Assembly (NCBI GenBank): GCA_039090855.1
Contig: CM077005.1
Span: 13,989,921 to 14,053,920, forward strand
DNA from: Macrothele yani
Lineage: Eukaryota > Arthropoda > Arachnida > Araneae > Macrothelidae
Direction of reading: 5' to 3'
Length of the DNA: 64,000 nucleotides
Shown here: piece by piece, positions 1-10,369 of the stretch
How positions within the stretch are numbered: the stretch's first letter is position 1
How the letters are laid out: each line of letters begins with the position of its first letter
The notes under the pieces: model-generated
The model's database searches: none
Seen by the model: the letters and a program-made list of their open reading frames with translations, nothing else
What the model was told of the DNA's origin: nothing
Position numbers and translations under genes: made by a program

Positions 1-927
1 TCGAATCCTGTAAAACCATCCCTGCAAGGGCCAACTGCCGTGGACAACAGCGTGTGGATGAGCGGGGTCATCGTCGGCTAGCTCGCATTGTAACAACGGA
101 TAGACGGGCCACAGAGCAAGAAATCACTCGGCAATTTAACGCTGGTGCACAAAAACGTGTAAGCAGCCACACCATCCAGAATCATCTCCTCGCTATGGGG
201 TACAGAAGCCATCGTCCCACGAGGGTACCGCTGCTGACCGCACACCACAGGGTGCAAAGATTAGCATGGGCGCGGGAACATCGCCACTGGACCCTAGACG
301 TGTGGAAAAATGTTGTCTGGACTGATGAGTCGAGATTCACGTTGGTACATGCGGATGGCAGGATACGAGTACGGCGCAAACCACATGAAGCGGTGGATCC
401 TTCTTGCCAGCAGGGTACTCTTCAAGCTGGTGGGGGTGGCATTCTCGTCTGGGGACTGTTTACGTGGACTGAAATGGGACCCCTGGTACGTGTGACATCG
501 TACCTCACAGGTCAACGTTACCGGGATATCCTGGACGACCATTTGCTCCCATTTGTGCGTCTTCAACATCCCACTGGGGACCTCATCCTGCAACAAGACA
601 ATGCACCGTGCCATCGCTACCGAATTGTATCCGAATGGTTGAATGAAGACTCCACCGACGTGACCTCGCTTCCTTGGCCAGCTAGGTCACCTGACCTCAA
701 TCTCATCGAGCACATCTGGGATTCCATCGAGAGAGATGTTAGAGGCTCAGTCCCTCCTCCATCAAATCTTCGTGAACTGTGGGAGCTTGTTCAGGGGTCG
801 TGGATCCAATGCTTCCGGTGTCTTGTCGAGTCCATGCCGAGACGAATCGCCGCCGTCATCAGGGCGAAAGGTGGTGCTACACGTTACTAGACAGGTATCT
901 CGAATTCAATTACTCTTCAGTGTACAT
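1..927 (+). mobile_element. Tc1-like DNA transposon, 5' end cut by window
   Basis: This is the 3' part of a Tc1-like transposon. It is nearly the same sequence as the element at 17178-18405, so its missing 5' part can be predicted from that copy. The right inverted repeat lies at about 900-926 and reads CTCTTCAGTGTAC, which matches the TIR of the other copy. The next bases are TA, as expected for a Tc1 target site. From 930 to 1180 I see nothing recognisable. Confidence 0.9.
3..890 (+). CDS. Tc1-family transposase, N-terminus outside window
   Basis: A DDE transposase that would cut and paste its own element at TA sites in the nucleus. The frame is open from base 3 to the TAG at 888-890, so the start and the first helix-turn-helix lie upstream of the window. 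Visible parts, in order, are the second DNA-binding helix region, the first catalytic Asp in WTDESRF, the second in QQDNAPCH, and the catalytic Glu in LNLIEHIW. The C-terminus is the usual SMPRRIAAVIRAKGG...TRY. I count 36 residues between the second Asp and the Glu, not the common 34. Compared with the copy at 17330 it lacks nine bases (three codons) near the C-terminus but stays in frame. It is the only transposase here without a visible stop or frameshift, though only part is seen. Activity is not shown. Confidence 0.9.
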   Translation, partial: ESCKTIPARANCRGQQRVDERGHRRLARIVTTDRRATEQEITRQFNAGAQKRVSSHTIQNHLLAMGYRSHRPTRVPLLTAHHRVQRLAWAREHRHWTLDVWKNVVWTDESRFTLVHADGRIRVRRKPHEAVDPSCQQGTLQAGGGGILVWGLFTWTEMGPLVRVTSYLTGQRYRDILDDHLLPFVRLQHPTGDLILQQDNAPCHRYRIVSEWLNEDSTDVTSLPWPARSPDLNLIEHIWDSIERDVRGSVPPPSNLRELWELVQGSWIQCFRCLVESMPRRIAAVIRAKGGATRY

Positions 928-1183
928 AGCTACGGAAGAATGTGTAGTATACTGAAACAAGTGCAGAGAGTAATGAATAGACAAGCAGCAGGTCAAAATA
1001 TGAATAACCTAAATTCGTAAGTGCTATTCTGTATACACCAGGGCAGTGTTTTTTTCGGGACTTTTTTGCCCGGGGAGGGGCGGGGGTGCAAATGGATCCT
1101 TAGAGGGAGGAAGGTATCCATTAGCCATGTACAGCAGGTGGACAACGTAACTGAAACACATTTGTTTAGGACACACTAATTTA

Positions 1184-2000
1184 TTAGCACGGTGTATGAC
1201 CTACTTTGGAGGCAGGTACAGCTGGAATTGGACTTGGGAAGGACCGATACAAGTCCTGTACAGAGGCCAGAGGGATTTGAAGCCATGCCTTTTGCAGAAA
1301 AGTGGCTAGTTCACCGCGTGATGCTGGTACAGGGAAACGTTTCCCGACTCGCTCCTGCAAAACACCCCAGAGTGGCTCAATAATGTTCAAGTCAGGTGAC
1401 TGTGCAGGCCATGACAGATGTTCAACCTCACTTTCATGCTCAGTAAACCACTCTGCCACCAGTTTGGCTCTACGGCACCACCGTCAGGTTACAATGTTTG
1501 AACCATTGGGTGCATCTGGTCCTCCAGAATTGTCCGATAGTCCATGACAGGGATATATCCCTCAAGAACAAAAAGCGGGCCAACAGACGGCCATGAAATC
1601 GCGGCCCAAATCATCACCGTGCTCCACTGTGGAGTTTGGCTTACCACAACCGGAGAGTGTGGTAAGCCAAACTCTCCCGGTTGTGGGAAAGACAGTAAAG
1701 GACGATTCATCGGAGAACAATACACATTTCACGTTGTGCAACGTCCACGATTTGCGCTTCCGGCACCATTGCAACACACGTTTGGCATTCACACTGGTGA
1801 TCCAGGGTTTGGCGATAGCAACACGGCCATGAATGGTGACCCGGTGAAGCTCCCGAGGAAGTTTTAATGGTAAGAGGTGAGTCGCGGTGCGTATTCAACT
1901 CTGCAGTGAGTTGGGCAACTGTGGTTTTATGTTTTTAGGCTACCATCCATTTTAGCACCCGGAAATCCCTGTCAGACGGCTTCCTCTGACCTCGACAATT
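1184..2000 (-). pseudogene. Decayed Tc1-like transposase
   Basis: Pieces of one transposase lie in several frames on the minus strand. Reading in protein order: a LPRELHRVTIHGRVA segment (about 1860-1800), NAKRVLQWCRKRKSWTL followed by FSDESSF with the first catalytic Asp (about 1790-1690), the VMIWAAISW to MHPMVQ middle (about 1620-1490), and AEWFTEHESEVEHLSWPA with SPDLNIIEPLW carrying the Glu (about 1455-1370). The C-terminus reaches 1184. The second catalytic Asp region around 1480 is degraded. A short fold-back duplication at about 1631-1690 disrupts the frame after the first Asp. No clear TIRs were found, so the boundaries are approximate. Confidence 0.8.
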
Positions 2001-3262
2001 ACTCCTATTGGATGTGGACATTATGAAGGCATCTGAGTGGGCTATCAAGTCTACGATATCTGAGTAGGCCCCCAAAGGACTTATGACGGTGAATCATTGT
2101 GAAGTCCGTTAAAGCACGAATCTGTAGCAATACGCTTGTGATGATTAATACGAAGTGCATTCTTCAAAGTGATAAATTATCTGCAGAGTTTTCATAAAAA
2201 GTCACCGTATTTTCCACTGTTCTCACTCTCACTACTAAGCTACACGAACGGAGTGTATCGCTGCTTGATTTATCGTCTTAGCAGGTGCTTTACACAGCTT
2301 AAGATTCCTAGATTTTGTCTTGAAATTTTTTTTTGATTTTGTCTTGGAATATCTGACTACGGAAAATTTATGAAAATAAGGAAGTTAAAATAAACGGGCA
2401 CTTTAAAAAACGGAAATTTCTGAAAAACACGGATACCTACCGGCAACTTTGCTATTTTACAGTGTAGGAACAGACCTAGGATGCGATGGAAGGGCTACTG
2501 AGTGACATAAATGATAATAATTTATAGAGTAAGGTGACGCAGGACAGACCATATTGAAAATAGAAGATCTGCAATTGCGCCGCATAGTACTGCAAAACTC
2601 ATGATGCTGAAACAAAAGAGATTTGTGTGCGTGGTTTTAGGGAACAACGTCTACACGAAGTTCGTGAGAATAACATAATTGTGAACTCAAACGAGAAATT
2701 TCAAGAGAAAGACAGACAACGTGATAACCCCAGCGGTGACCTTTTAAACGCAATATTAGATGTCATCAGGAAGAGATTGTGGTAGTCTGCGCGGAAGTCT
2801 CTGTGAAGGACAAAATCCCCAGACTGTACTGTTATAGGGTTCAGCCAAAAAAAAAAAGCACGTTGGAAACTATCTCTGCCGCATACGTGTTTGGAATGAA
2901 CATTTGCCTGATGATATGCGTGTATACAAAGATTATTTACCCTCAGTGGAACTGATATTTTGAGCTGCGCATTCTTTGATGTCGGTTCGTCTTGACCTTT
3001 ATGTGTCACGAGAAATGAAGGGAATGAGAGGTCACGCCGGTCAAAATAATCGATGCATATATACATATTCACAATAAAGGACAACAGTAACTATACTGCA
3101 CTGCCATTCATTTCGTTTCGTGTCAACTAATAAAAAGTTTATAATGTGCTAACCGTTTTGCTTGGATCATAGCATTTCATAATTTGTAAATGCAAGCCTA
3201 TTCAGTTGTGCGATGCTGTAAGTGCTCTGCATTATTCTTAATACATAGTCCGAATGCTTAAC
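2001..3262. other. No recognisable feature
   Basis: I see no gene, RNA or repeat I can name here. A 127-codon frame on the minus strand (2701-3084) has no recognisable domain and was not accepted as a gene. Confidence 0.5.
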
Positions 3263-3793
3263 CAGATCAGATCATATGTAGAATGCTTAACCAGATCAAA
3301 TCATCTGCCCCGGTAGCGCCGTGGTCTAAGCGATGGCCTCTGATTATTCGTCCGAAAGGCGTCCGGGTTTGAATCCCGTGAGGTATGGATGTTGTGTTTG
3401 TCTTACGGCACTGGCTCTCTCCCTTCCCTGAAACCAGTGACCCTAAATTAGGGACGGCAGACTGCTTATAACCCATTGAGTTGCTCACGGTGGTCGTTAA
3501 ACCTCCAATCAATCATATGTAGAGGATTTTAGGACGGGAGTGTCTGACCCCAGGTCTTAAACAACCCTTAGAAATAGGAAGCTAGGAGTTTGGGCTAGAG
3601 TGCCCGATAGGAAAATGACATAGAAGCAAGGTAGAAAAGGGGAGGAAGACGCCCTTATTTATTACCGGGGGCCAGTACCTGGGGTCCGACGGCTTAACGT
3701 GTCCATCCGACGCACGGCGGACATTTAGTGGATCAAACCTGAGGCTTTCTCCATGGCAGTCACGAACGTTGCCCACTAGGGCACCCGCCGCCC
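3263..3793 (-). repeat. SINE-B copy 1 (split by SINE-A copy 1)
   Basis: tRNA-derived SINE on the minus strand, with its head at 3793 and tail towards 3263. The head normally carries an A-box-like TGGCCTAGTGGGCAACG and a B-box GGTTCGATCCC; in this copy the head is partly eroded. The 3' tail is not poly-A but short TGATC repeats. The word GAATGCTTAACC occurs on both sides (about 3251-3262 and 3796-3807), which fits a 12-bp target duplication. It also occurs once more at about 3281-3292, so the tail was partly duplicated. A SINE-A sits inside the tail. Confidence 0.75.
3305..3514 (+). repeat. SINE-A copy 1
   Basis: First of a family with about ten recognisable members in this window. The 5' head resembles a tRNA with an internal Pol III promoter: A-box-like GCGCAGTGGTCTAAGC (here GCGCCGTGGTCTAAGC) and B-box GGTTCGAATCC (here GGTTTGAATCC). 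A shared body follows with GTGACCCTAAATTAGGGACG and GAGTTGCTCACGGTGGTCG, then TTAAACCTCCAATC and, in good copies, poly-A. Full length is about 215 bp. This copy lies in the tail of a SINE-B. Confidence 0.85.
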
Positions 3794-3919
3794 TTGAATG
3801 CTTAACCGCATAGCATGGAAGTTCTTATACTTTCTGCAGTTGTTCCTGGTTTCTTATGTTGAAGATTTCAGTATGCTATTCGTAAAAGGAAAAAAAAAAA
3901 AAAAAAACAGAAATACTTG

Positions 3920-4168
3920 CCTTTACCTACCTATAGGCACGGTATTTGTACATTTCGAATTTTCAAAATTCTTTGTGCACCTGACAGGGTTATAATAGTG
4001 ATTCGTACACTTGATATATTCTACCACGAAAATAATGATTCGTACATTTTCATTATTTTCGTGGTAGAATATATCAAGTGTACGAATCACTATTATAACC
4101 CTGTCAGGTGCACAAAGAATTTTGAAAATTCGAAATGTACAAATACCGTGCCTATAGGTAGATAAAGG
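3920..4168. repeat. Near-perfect inverted repeat, 119-bp arms
   Basis: Left arm 3920-4038 and right arm 4050-4168 are reverse complements with about one mismatch, around an 11-base spacer. It starts just after a poly-A run (3891-3907) and ends just before a LINE reverse transcriptase remnant. Reading frames on both strands here are by-products of the symmetry, not genes. Confidence 0.92.
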
Positions 4169-4189
4169 TTCGTACAGTTTAATAATATT

Positions 4190-5159
4190 ATTAATAACAT
4201 CTATGAACATGCAAGTTCAAAGATTCGGCTGTTTGAAAATACAACACACATAAAAACTGGAAATGGAGTGAGACAAGGTGACACCATATCTCCGAAGCTC
4301 TTTAATGCCACATTGGAAAATGTCTTTCAATCACTGAACTGGGAAAACAAAGGGATAAAGATTAATGGAGATTATCTAACCCACCTTCGTTTTGCTGAAG
4401 ACGTAGTCATTTTTGCAACTACCCCATCAGAGTTGCAGAGTATGATCCAGGAACTTGCTGACAAGAGTAAAGAAGTGGGATTAAAAATGAACTTTCAGAA
4501 GACAAAAGTGATGTTCAATGCTTTTACAAGAAATGAAGATTTCTCGATTGATGGAGAAAAGCTGGAGATAACAGACACGTACGTTTATCTTGGACAGCAG
4601 ATATCAAGTGAGGGTCACATTGATGAAGAAATTAATCGGAGTACAAAACTTGCCTGGAGAGCTTTTTGGAAGAAACAGCATAATTTTCAAGAGCAATATG
4701 CCATTATTATGTCTTAAAAGAAAAGTGTTTGATCAATGCATCCTTCCAGTGTTTACGTGTGGTGCAGAGACGTGGACCTTAACTAAAAGAGACATACAAA
4801 GGCTGCAGACAACGCAAAGCAGCATGGAGAGGTGCATGCTTGGTATAACCAGGAGAGATAAGAAGAGGAACTCGTGGATCCGAAAAATGACGAGAGTGGA
4901 AGACATCATGATCAGAGTTAAATCCCTGAAATGGCAATGGGCTGGACATACTGCCAGAAGAACAGACCATCGATGGACAGTCGAAATTTTAGATTGGATT
5001 CCAAGGGACAGGAAAAGACCCAGAAGAAGACCACATGGGAGATGGGTAAATGAAATTTGAAAGTATGCGGGAGTGACATGGAGGAGACTGGCACAAGACA
5101 GACCGTTGTGGAGGAAACTTGGGGAGACCTTCGTCCAGCAGTGGATTGATAATGGTTGA
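4190..5159 (+). pseudogene. RTE-like LINE, reverse transcriptase C-terminal half
   Basis: 5'-truncated non-LTR retrotransposon. The protein would copy element RNA into DNA at a nicked target. Visible: INNIYEHAS and GVRQGDTISPKLFN in the RT domain; the catalytic YxDD-type motif, here FAED where FADD is expected, so a key Asp is changed to Glu; MNFQKTKVM; TYVYLGQQISSEGHIDEEI; and the C-terminal tail with WTLTKRDIQRLQTTQSSMER, KMTRVEDIMIRVKSLKWQ, AGHTARRTDHRW and TWRRLAQDRPLW. A frameshift lies at about 4680 and an in-frame TGA at 5058-5060 (probably a former CGA). The frame ends at 5157-5159 and is followed by a GAT-repeat tail (5160-5181). A short tandem-repeat tail instead of poly-A is typical of RTE-type elements. 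I infer the clade from the tail and sequence style. Confidence 0.88.
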
Positions 5160-5181
5160 CAATGATGATGATGATGATGAC

Positions 5182-5850
5182 AGTTTAATATTTTTATGAC
5201 ACGCACTTAAGTGGAACAACTGTGCTTGCGTGTTTTGCATTATACCTACACTTCTGAAAGCCGGATTCGAGAAATTCGATGTTGCATTAGGTAGGAGGAA
5301 TCGTAAAGAAATTTTCTGCCCTTTTTTGAATTTGAACGGCATATCCATGGATGTCACAAATGCATATTTCTGAGAGATTACATGAATGAATGATTTTATA
5401 TCCGTTTCTGGAAGTCCGATTCGGGGAAAATAAAAAGACATTTTTATGGCTGTAATAGAGAACAAAATTTTTCGGTCATGTTTGAATTTTTCTGGTGTTT
5501 TTAGTTCAACGATATCTCTATTTGTAATAGCCGGTTTGGTTTTAATATCTGCTACATCCATGACCAATGTTTACAATTAAACATATAACTGATTACCAGA
5601 TACGCTATTCAACAGCAAGTATGAGTCATTTTCTTGTAGGACTTCCGTCCACAGTGGATAGATTTAGGTCCCAGCCTCCTACAGCGAGTTCGCCTTTCGG
5701 GCAGGCTACAGACACGGAAGGAATGAGAGCAAGTCTAGCGACTTTGACAGAACAGTTTGTAGTGAGATTAGAGTACAGTAGATGGCGCCACCGTACAAGT
5801 ACGATGTTGCACATAGAGGGGTGAGAGAATTTCAGGGGAGGGGGCATAGG
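5182..5850. other. No recognisable feature
   Basis: AT-rich sequence between the LINE tail and the next SINE. The reading frames here (for example minus strand 4989-5567) overlap the LINE or show no domain. Confidence 0.5.
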
Positions 5851-5859
5851 AAAGGATAC

Positions 5860-6036
5860 CCATTTAACCAGTGGGCCCAGCCTGGGGACCGTCATTTAAC
5901 GTGCTCGTCCGATGCACGACGAATATTCAGTGATTATTAGCAAATCACACTACCTCCGCAAGATCAGCCCAGGATCGAACCTGAGGAACTTGCATTGGTA
6001 GTCTGAACTGCTAACCACTCAGCCATTCGCGGCTGA
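5860..6036 (-). repeat. SINE with a different tRNA-like head but SINE-B-like body
   Basis: Read on the minus strand, the head at about 6036 gives a tRNA-like sequence with A-box TGGCTGAGTGGTTAGCAG and B-box GGTTCGATCCTGG. The body then reads CACTGAATATTCGTCGTGC and CGGACGAGCACGTTAA. That body is recognisably related to SINE-B (CACTAAATATCCGCCGTGC, CGGATGGGCACGTTAA), while the head differs. The 3' limit is uncertain. Confidence 0.65.
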
Positions 6037-6282
6037 GATACGATATTCTCTTGCTCGGGTTTTTTATACCCTTACTGCTGTTGCTCTTCCAGATCACACA
6101 AGTACAGCAGATTTGTTAACACTCCACCACTCTTCCGAGACCCCACTAACATCCAAGGCCGGCTAGACGGTGTCGTGGCGTTTGAGTACGGGTAGGAAAT
6201 CGTGGCATTAGCGGACGGTACGGTTATGTCATGAGTAAGAATCACGCACCTCTTAAAAATAAAGAAAGAAATAAGCACGCCG

Positions 6283-6905
6283 GACAAAAATTAGTCACCA
6301 CTGTCAGAACATACCTAATAACGGGTGACGGCGCGGCGCCTTTTGTCTTGATAACAGCATGAATCCGGTGTGGTAGAGACTCCACGAGGTTGTGGATGTA
6401 TTGAACATCGATTTGCAGCCACTCGTCCGTCAATTGGTCCCGAAGTTCCGCCAGATTACGTGGGTGTCTATTCCGGCGTTTCACCTTCTGTTCCAAATGA
6501 TCCCACAGATTTTCAATAGGATTTAAATCCGGAGATTTGGCAGGCCAGTCGAGGTCAGAAAGTGTTGCTGATTGTTCGTCGTTCCACTCAGACACAGTTT
6601 TAGCCAGCAATTGTCATCTCGGAAGACAGGAGTGTCAATGTGATGCTCCTCCTGGAGATGTAGGGCAAAGGGCAACACTTCGTCATTCAGAATGCAGAGG
6701 TACGCATGCTGGTTCAAGTCCATCGTCACTGCAACGAGAGGGCACATTTTCATGGTACGAAAGACATCCCCAAAGCATCACAGAACCCCCTCCAGCTTGG
6801 ACAACACTTTTGCCACAATCAGGATTAAAGGCTTCATCGGGCCTACGATACACTAGTCATGTAGCGACATTTGATGATGTATCCGCCGATTTGTATAAAG
6901 TATAG
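6283..6905 (-). pseudogene. Decayed Tc1-like transposase, C-terminal half
   Basis: Minus-strand remnant. In protein order: YRRPDEAFNPDCGKS and VVQAGGGSVMLWGC (about 6860-6770), a frameshifted middle, FRDDNC with a damaged second catalytic Asp motif (about 6630), EWNDEQSATLSDLDWPAK with SPDLNPIENLW carrying the Glu (about 6590-6500), and the C-terminus LVESLPHRIHAVIKTKGAAPSPV (about 6400-6320). The left end around 6283 reads ACAAAAATTAGTCACCAC and may be a TIR. The N-terminal half and right TIR are missing. Confidence 0.82.
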
Positions 6906-7231
6906 TCTACCGGATCCTAATGCTGCATGCTGATTGTACTTGGCACAGACCAGAAGCGTATTTAGAAGGGGAGGGGGATAGGCCTCCCTGGAAGTGTTTT
7001 ATTTTTTTTAAGTTTTTGGTTGAAATACGACTTACATTAGATAAAGATGCTTTAATTTTATAAAAAATCATCAATTTTACATGAAATGTTTAAATTTTTT
7101 CTGCTATTTTACATTAACTTTTATTTTGTTTTGCCGGATTTCAAAAATTTTCAAATTTTCGTCGCCCCCCGCTCCCCACCGAAAAACAATTCTATGTGCG
7201 CCCCTGGTACAGAGAAATAAAACTTAGCTGA

Positions 7232-7345
7232 GCCGCCCCGGTGGCGCAGTGGTCTAAGCGATGGCTTCTGATTATTCGCCCAACGGAGGGGTCTGTGTTC
7301 GAATCCCGGCTAAGGCATTTTTTTGTATTTGTCTTTCGGGGGTTT
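7232..7345 (+). repeat. SINE-A copy 2, head only
   Basis: The head GCCGCCCCGGTGGCGCAGTG and B-box GTTCGAATCCC are clear, but the body after about 7320 differs from other SINE-A members. It is either a truncated copy or a subfamily with another 3' part. Confidence 0.7.
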
Positions 7346-7440
7346 ATTCGCCGAGTTCTTTGTTCACCTATGTACACTGCTCTCGTTGAAACACAGAATG
7401 TCGATACTGTATATATCTGTCAACCAAGACCAATATACGT

Positions 7441-7665
7441 TTTTTTTTTTTTTTTGATTGGAGGTTTAACGACCACCGTGAGCAACTCAATGGGCTATAA
7501 GCAGTCGCCCGTCCCTAATTTAGGGTCACTGGTTCCAGGGAAGGGAGAGAGCCAGTGCCGTAAGACAAACACAACATCCATGCCAGACCGGGATTCGAAC
7601 CCGGACCCCTTACGGACGAATGATCAGAGGCCAGCGCCTTAGACCACTGCGCCACCGGGGCGGCC
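7441..7665 (-). repeat. SINE-A copy 3
   Basis: Full-length member on the minus strand, with poly-T (its poly-A tail) at 7441-7454 and its head at 7665. Flanks CAATATACG on the left and CAATATATG on the right look like a slightly diverged target duplication. Confidence 0.88.
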
Positions 7666-7751
7666 CAATATATGTTCAATATATATGTAAATGCATCTGT
7701 CAAACAAGTCCAATAAATAGTTTTTTTAACCCCTAATCAAAGAAACAAAGA

Positions 7752-7970
7752 GCCGCCCCGGTAACGCAGTGGTCTAAGCGATGGCCTCTGATCATTCGTC
7801 CGAAAGGGGTCCGGGTTCGAATCCCGGTGAGGCATGAATGTTGTATTTGTATTACGGCACTGGCTCTCTCCCTTCCCTGGAACCAGTGACCCTAAATTAG
7901 GGACGGGCGACTGCTTATAGCCCATTGAGTTGCTCACGGTGGTCGTTAAACATCCAATAAAAAAAAAAAA
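7752..7970 (+). repeat. SINE-A copy 4
   Basis: Full-length member with poly-A at about 7959-7970. It is flanked by direct repeats of AAGAAACAAAG (about 7740-7750 and 7969-7979), a clear target-site duplication. The good duplication and tail suggest a fairly young insertion. Confidence 0.9.
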
Positions 7971-8149
7971 GAAACAAAGAAGCAAAAAACGTGGCTGGTG
8001 CTCGACATTTCGACCAGCCGTATTTTCCTGACATGCGCAGTGTGTCTGAGCGGAAAGGTCAATGCCACGTGTCTAGTCACACACTCAGTCATTTCGTAAA
8101 GTGTTTTGTGTGTAGCAGTTAGGCCGCTGTTTCTTGGAACGACATTACC

Positions 8150-8640
8150 ATGGAAGCCTCCAAAGACGAGCGGCAATTCGTTTCGCGAGAACCAAATTGC
8201 TACAGTGGTACGTGTCAATCATGAGACTGTTCACGGGATATGGCACAATCGTTTTCTCTAATGGAAATTTTGTGCGCAGTGGGTGCCCAAATGCCCGCTG
8301 CTGCACAATGGGAAGAACGCAAGGATGGCCGTTTGATTCATTTTCAGCAATACTCTTGGGAGGGGAATGACTTTCTCTGGCGGATATTCGTTGACGATGA
8401 GGCGAAGTGACACCATTTTCAGCACGGAAGCAAGCTTCCCACCTTGCAGTGGAAGCACACCTTATCACCACAGACACACAGTTTAAAGTGCAACCAAAAG
8501 CACGCAAAGTGATGTGCACCTTTTTCTTAGACTCCGTGAACTTCAAATCATTGTCATCCTGAAGCATGGTGAAATGATCAATGCGAACACATCCTCTGAT
8601 ACTCTGATGAACAGAGGCGTGATTAGTCCTGGGCGCAGCT
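8150..8640 (+). pseudogene. Decayed mariner-like transposase
   Basis: The start ATGGAAGCCTCCAAAGACG is at 8150. Across several frames the plus strand gives EASKDERQF, an IATVVRVNHETVHGIWH helix-turn-helix-like stretch (about 8200-8260), CAQWVPK (about 8275), DFLWRIFVDDEA with a catalytic-type Asp (about 8370-8405), KCNQKHAK and LKHGEMINANT (about 8480-8590). The order and wording match mariner-type DDE transposases (WVPK..., FL.RIVT.DET, ...GE.INA). There is no second Asp segment and no TIR, so this is a broken fragment. Confidence 0.6.
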
Positions 8641-8699
8641 CAAAGGAGGGAGCAAAAAATCACTGCATTCAATTTACTTATAGTAAGAACTGAAACTTT

Positions 8700-9715
8700 T
8701 GCACAAGTTTCTGACACAGTTATTTCGCGCCATGCTTCAGAGGTGACGCACATGTCAGTACGGCAAGCAAACGTTATAAGCCCATGCCGGCGTAGCTTAA
8801 TTGGGAAAGCATTTGGCTCCGGAGCAAAAGGATGGTGTGACGTACTACACAGGTGACACACGTGGTAAGACGGCAAGTAGCAGTGATAAGCCCTTGCAGG
8901 CGTAGCTTAATTGGGAAAGCATTCAGCTCCGGAGCAGAAGGATGATTGTGACGTACTACAGAGGTGGCGCACATGGGAAGACGGCTAGTAGCAGTGATAA
9001 ACACTTGTCGGCGTACCTTAATTGGGAAAGCATTTGGCTCCGGAGCAGAACGGTGTTGTGACGTACTACAGAGCACATGTAAAGACGGCAAGCAAGAGTG
9101 ATAAGCCTTTGCTGACGTAGCTTAATTGGTAAAGCATTCGGCTTTGGAGCAGATGGATATTGTGACGTACTACACAGGTGGAGCGCATATCGAGACGGCA
9201 AGCAATAGTGATAAGCACTTGCCGGCGCAGCTTAATTGGGAAAGCATTTGGCTCCGGAGCAGAAGGATGTTGTGACAGGTACTACAGAGCACATGTTAAA
9301 GACGGCAAGTAGCAGTGATAAGCCCTTTGCCGGCGTAACTTAATTGCGAAAGCATTCGTCTTTGGAGCAGATGGATATTGTGACGTACTACACAGGTGGA
9401 GCGCATATCGAGACGGCAAGCAATAGTGATAAGGCCTTGCCGGCGTAGCTTAATTGGGAAAGCATTCGGCTCCGGAGCAGAAGGATGTTGTGACAGGTGA
9501 CACACGTGTTAAGACGGCAAGTAGCAGTGATAAGCCCTCGCCGGCGTAACTTAATTGCGAAAGCATTCGGCTCCGGAGCAGAAGGATGACGTGACGTACT
9601 ACAGAGGTGACGCACATGTCAAGAGCAAGTAGCAGTGATAAGACCTTGTTGGCGTCGCTTAACTGGGAAAGCATTTGGCTCCGGAGCAAAGGATGTAAGT
9701 TCGAATTGCGCCACC
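8700..9715 (+). repeat. Tandem array of about nine SINE-C-like units (~110 bp)
   Basis: Each unit runs GTGACGTACTACA, ACGGCAAGTAGCAGTGATAAG, then the first half of a tRNA-like head GGCGTAGCTTAATTGGGAAA and GGCTCCGGAGCAGAAGGATG. tRNA-like heads start near 8788, 8899, 9009, 9112, 9223, 9331, 9442, 9540 and 9650. Only the last unit continues into a B-box-like AAGTTCGAATTGC and the closing CGCCACCGGCA. Units starting near 9112 and 9331 share private variants (CTTTGGAGCAGATGGATATT), so part of the array has a two-unit, about 219-bp higher-order repeat. The unit matches the leader plus half tRNA of SINE-C. Minus-strand reading frames are by-products. Confidence 0.9.
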
Positions 9716-10285
9716 GGCAAAAATTTGGGTTTCACATATGTCTCAGTAGTTTCCGTAGCCTTGGCAGCTTAAAATTCACATTTCTTCTTCAAAGTGTTCA
9801 GGGGATGTTATTTGCTCATATTCAGAAATGAAGGCATGGTTGTACGTACTTTTTGCAAGGTAAAGACGTGGTTCATATATTGATGAAGATTCTTTGGGGG
9901 AGATTCTATCATTGCTGCGACTGTCAGCTGCATATCTTTCTGTTTGATATGCTACCGAAGGTTTAAACTCTGAAGCAGTTGGAAATCGCACCTCGCTCTT
10001 CATTTTCGTATTTTACAGTACTAAATGGCGTAACGCGTCCAGTTCGACTTCAATACCCAAAACTTTCTTGACATAATAATAATAACTTTCTTGACATAAG
10101 AATAAGGAAAATGCTCCCTCCCATCTCCTAACTTCTTCCAACTGAATTAAAGAAGGTAAAGTGAGTTCTCGTTTGCGATAAGAATTAGTACCTTGCTCCG
10201 CAATGTCCTATTTGCTGTGCATAACCCAGTAAAAATACTGTTAAACTAGAATGAAAATGGCAATCTGGATTGTTAAACTACAAGG
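9716..10285. other. No recognisable feature
   Basis: A short duplicated word (AATAATAACTTTCTTGACAT, about 10075-10100) is the only structure noticed. Confidence 0.45.
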
Positions 10286-10369
10286 TTTGTCCCAAAACAA
10301 CTGAGAATGTTTTTATAAAAAAATATGTGCACCTTATCTATCAAGGAAGTGGTCATCTTTTTCGAAATA

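Noticed and set aside
2701..3084. 127-codon frame as a host gene
   Set aside because: No recognisable domain, a poly-A/T tract within it, and composition like its surroundings.
3917..4210. Overlapping frames on both strands encoding the same peptide
   Set aside because: A consequence of the palindrome at 3920-4168.
4779..5206. Minus-strand frames such as SSGSMSSPLPFQGFNSDHDV
   Set aside because: They are shadows of the LINE coding frame on the opposite strand.
8700..9715. CRISPR-like array
   Set aside because: There are no short identical repeats with unique spacers; whole ~110-bp units are similar. The setting is eukaryotic.
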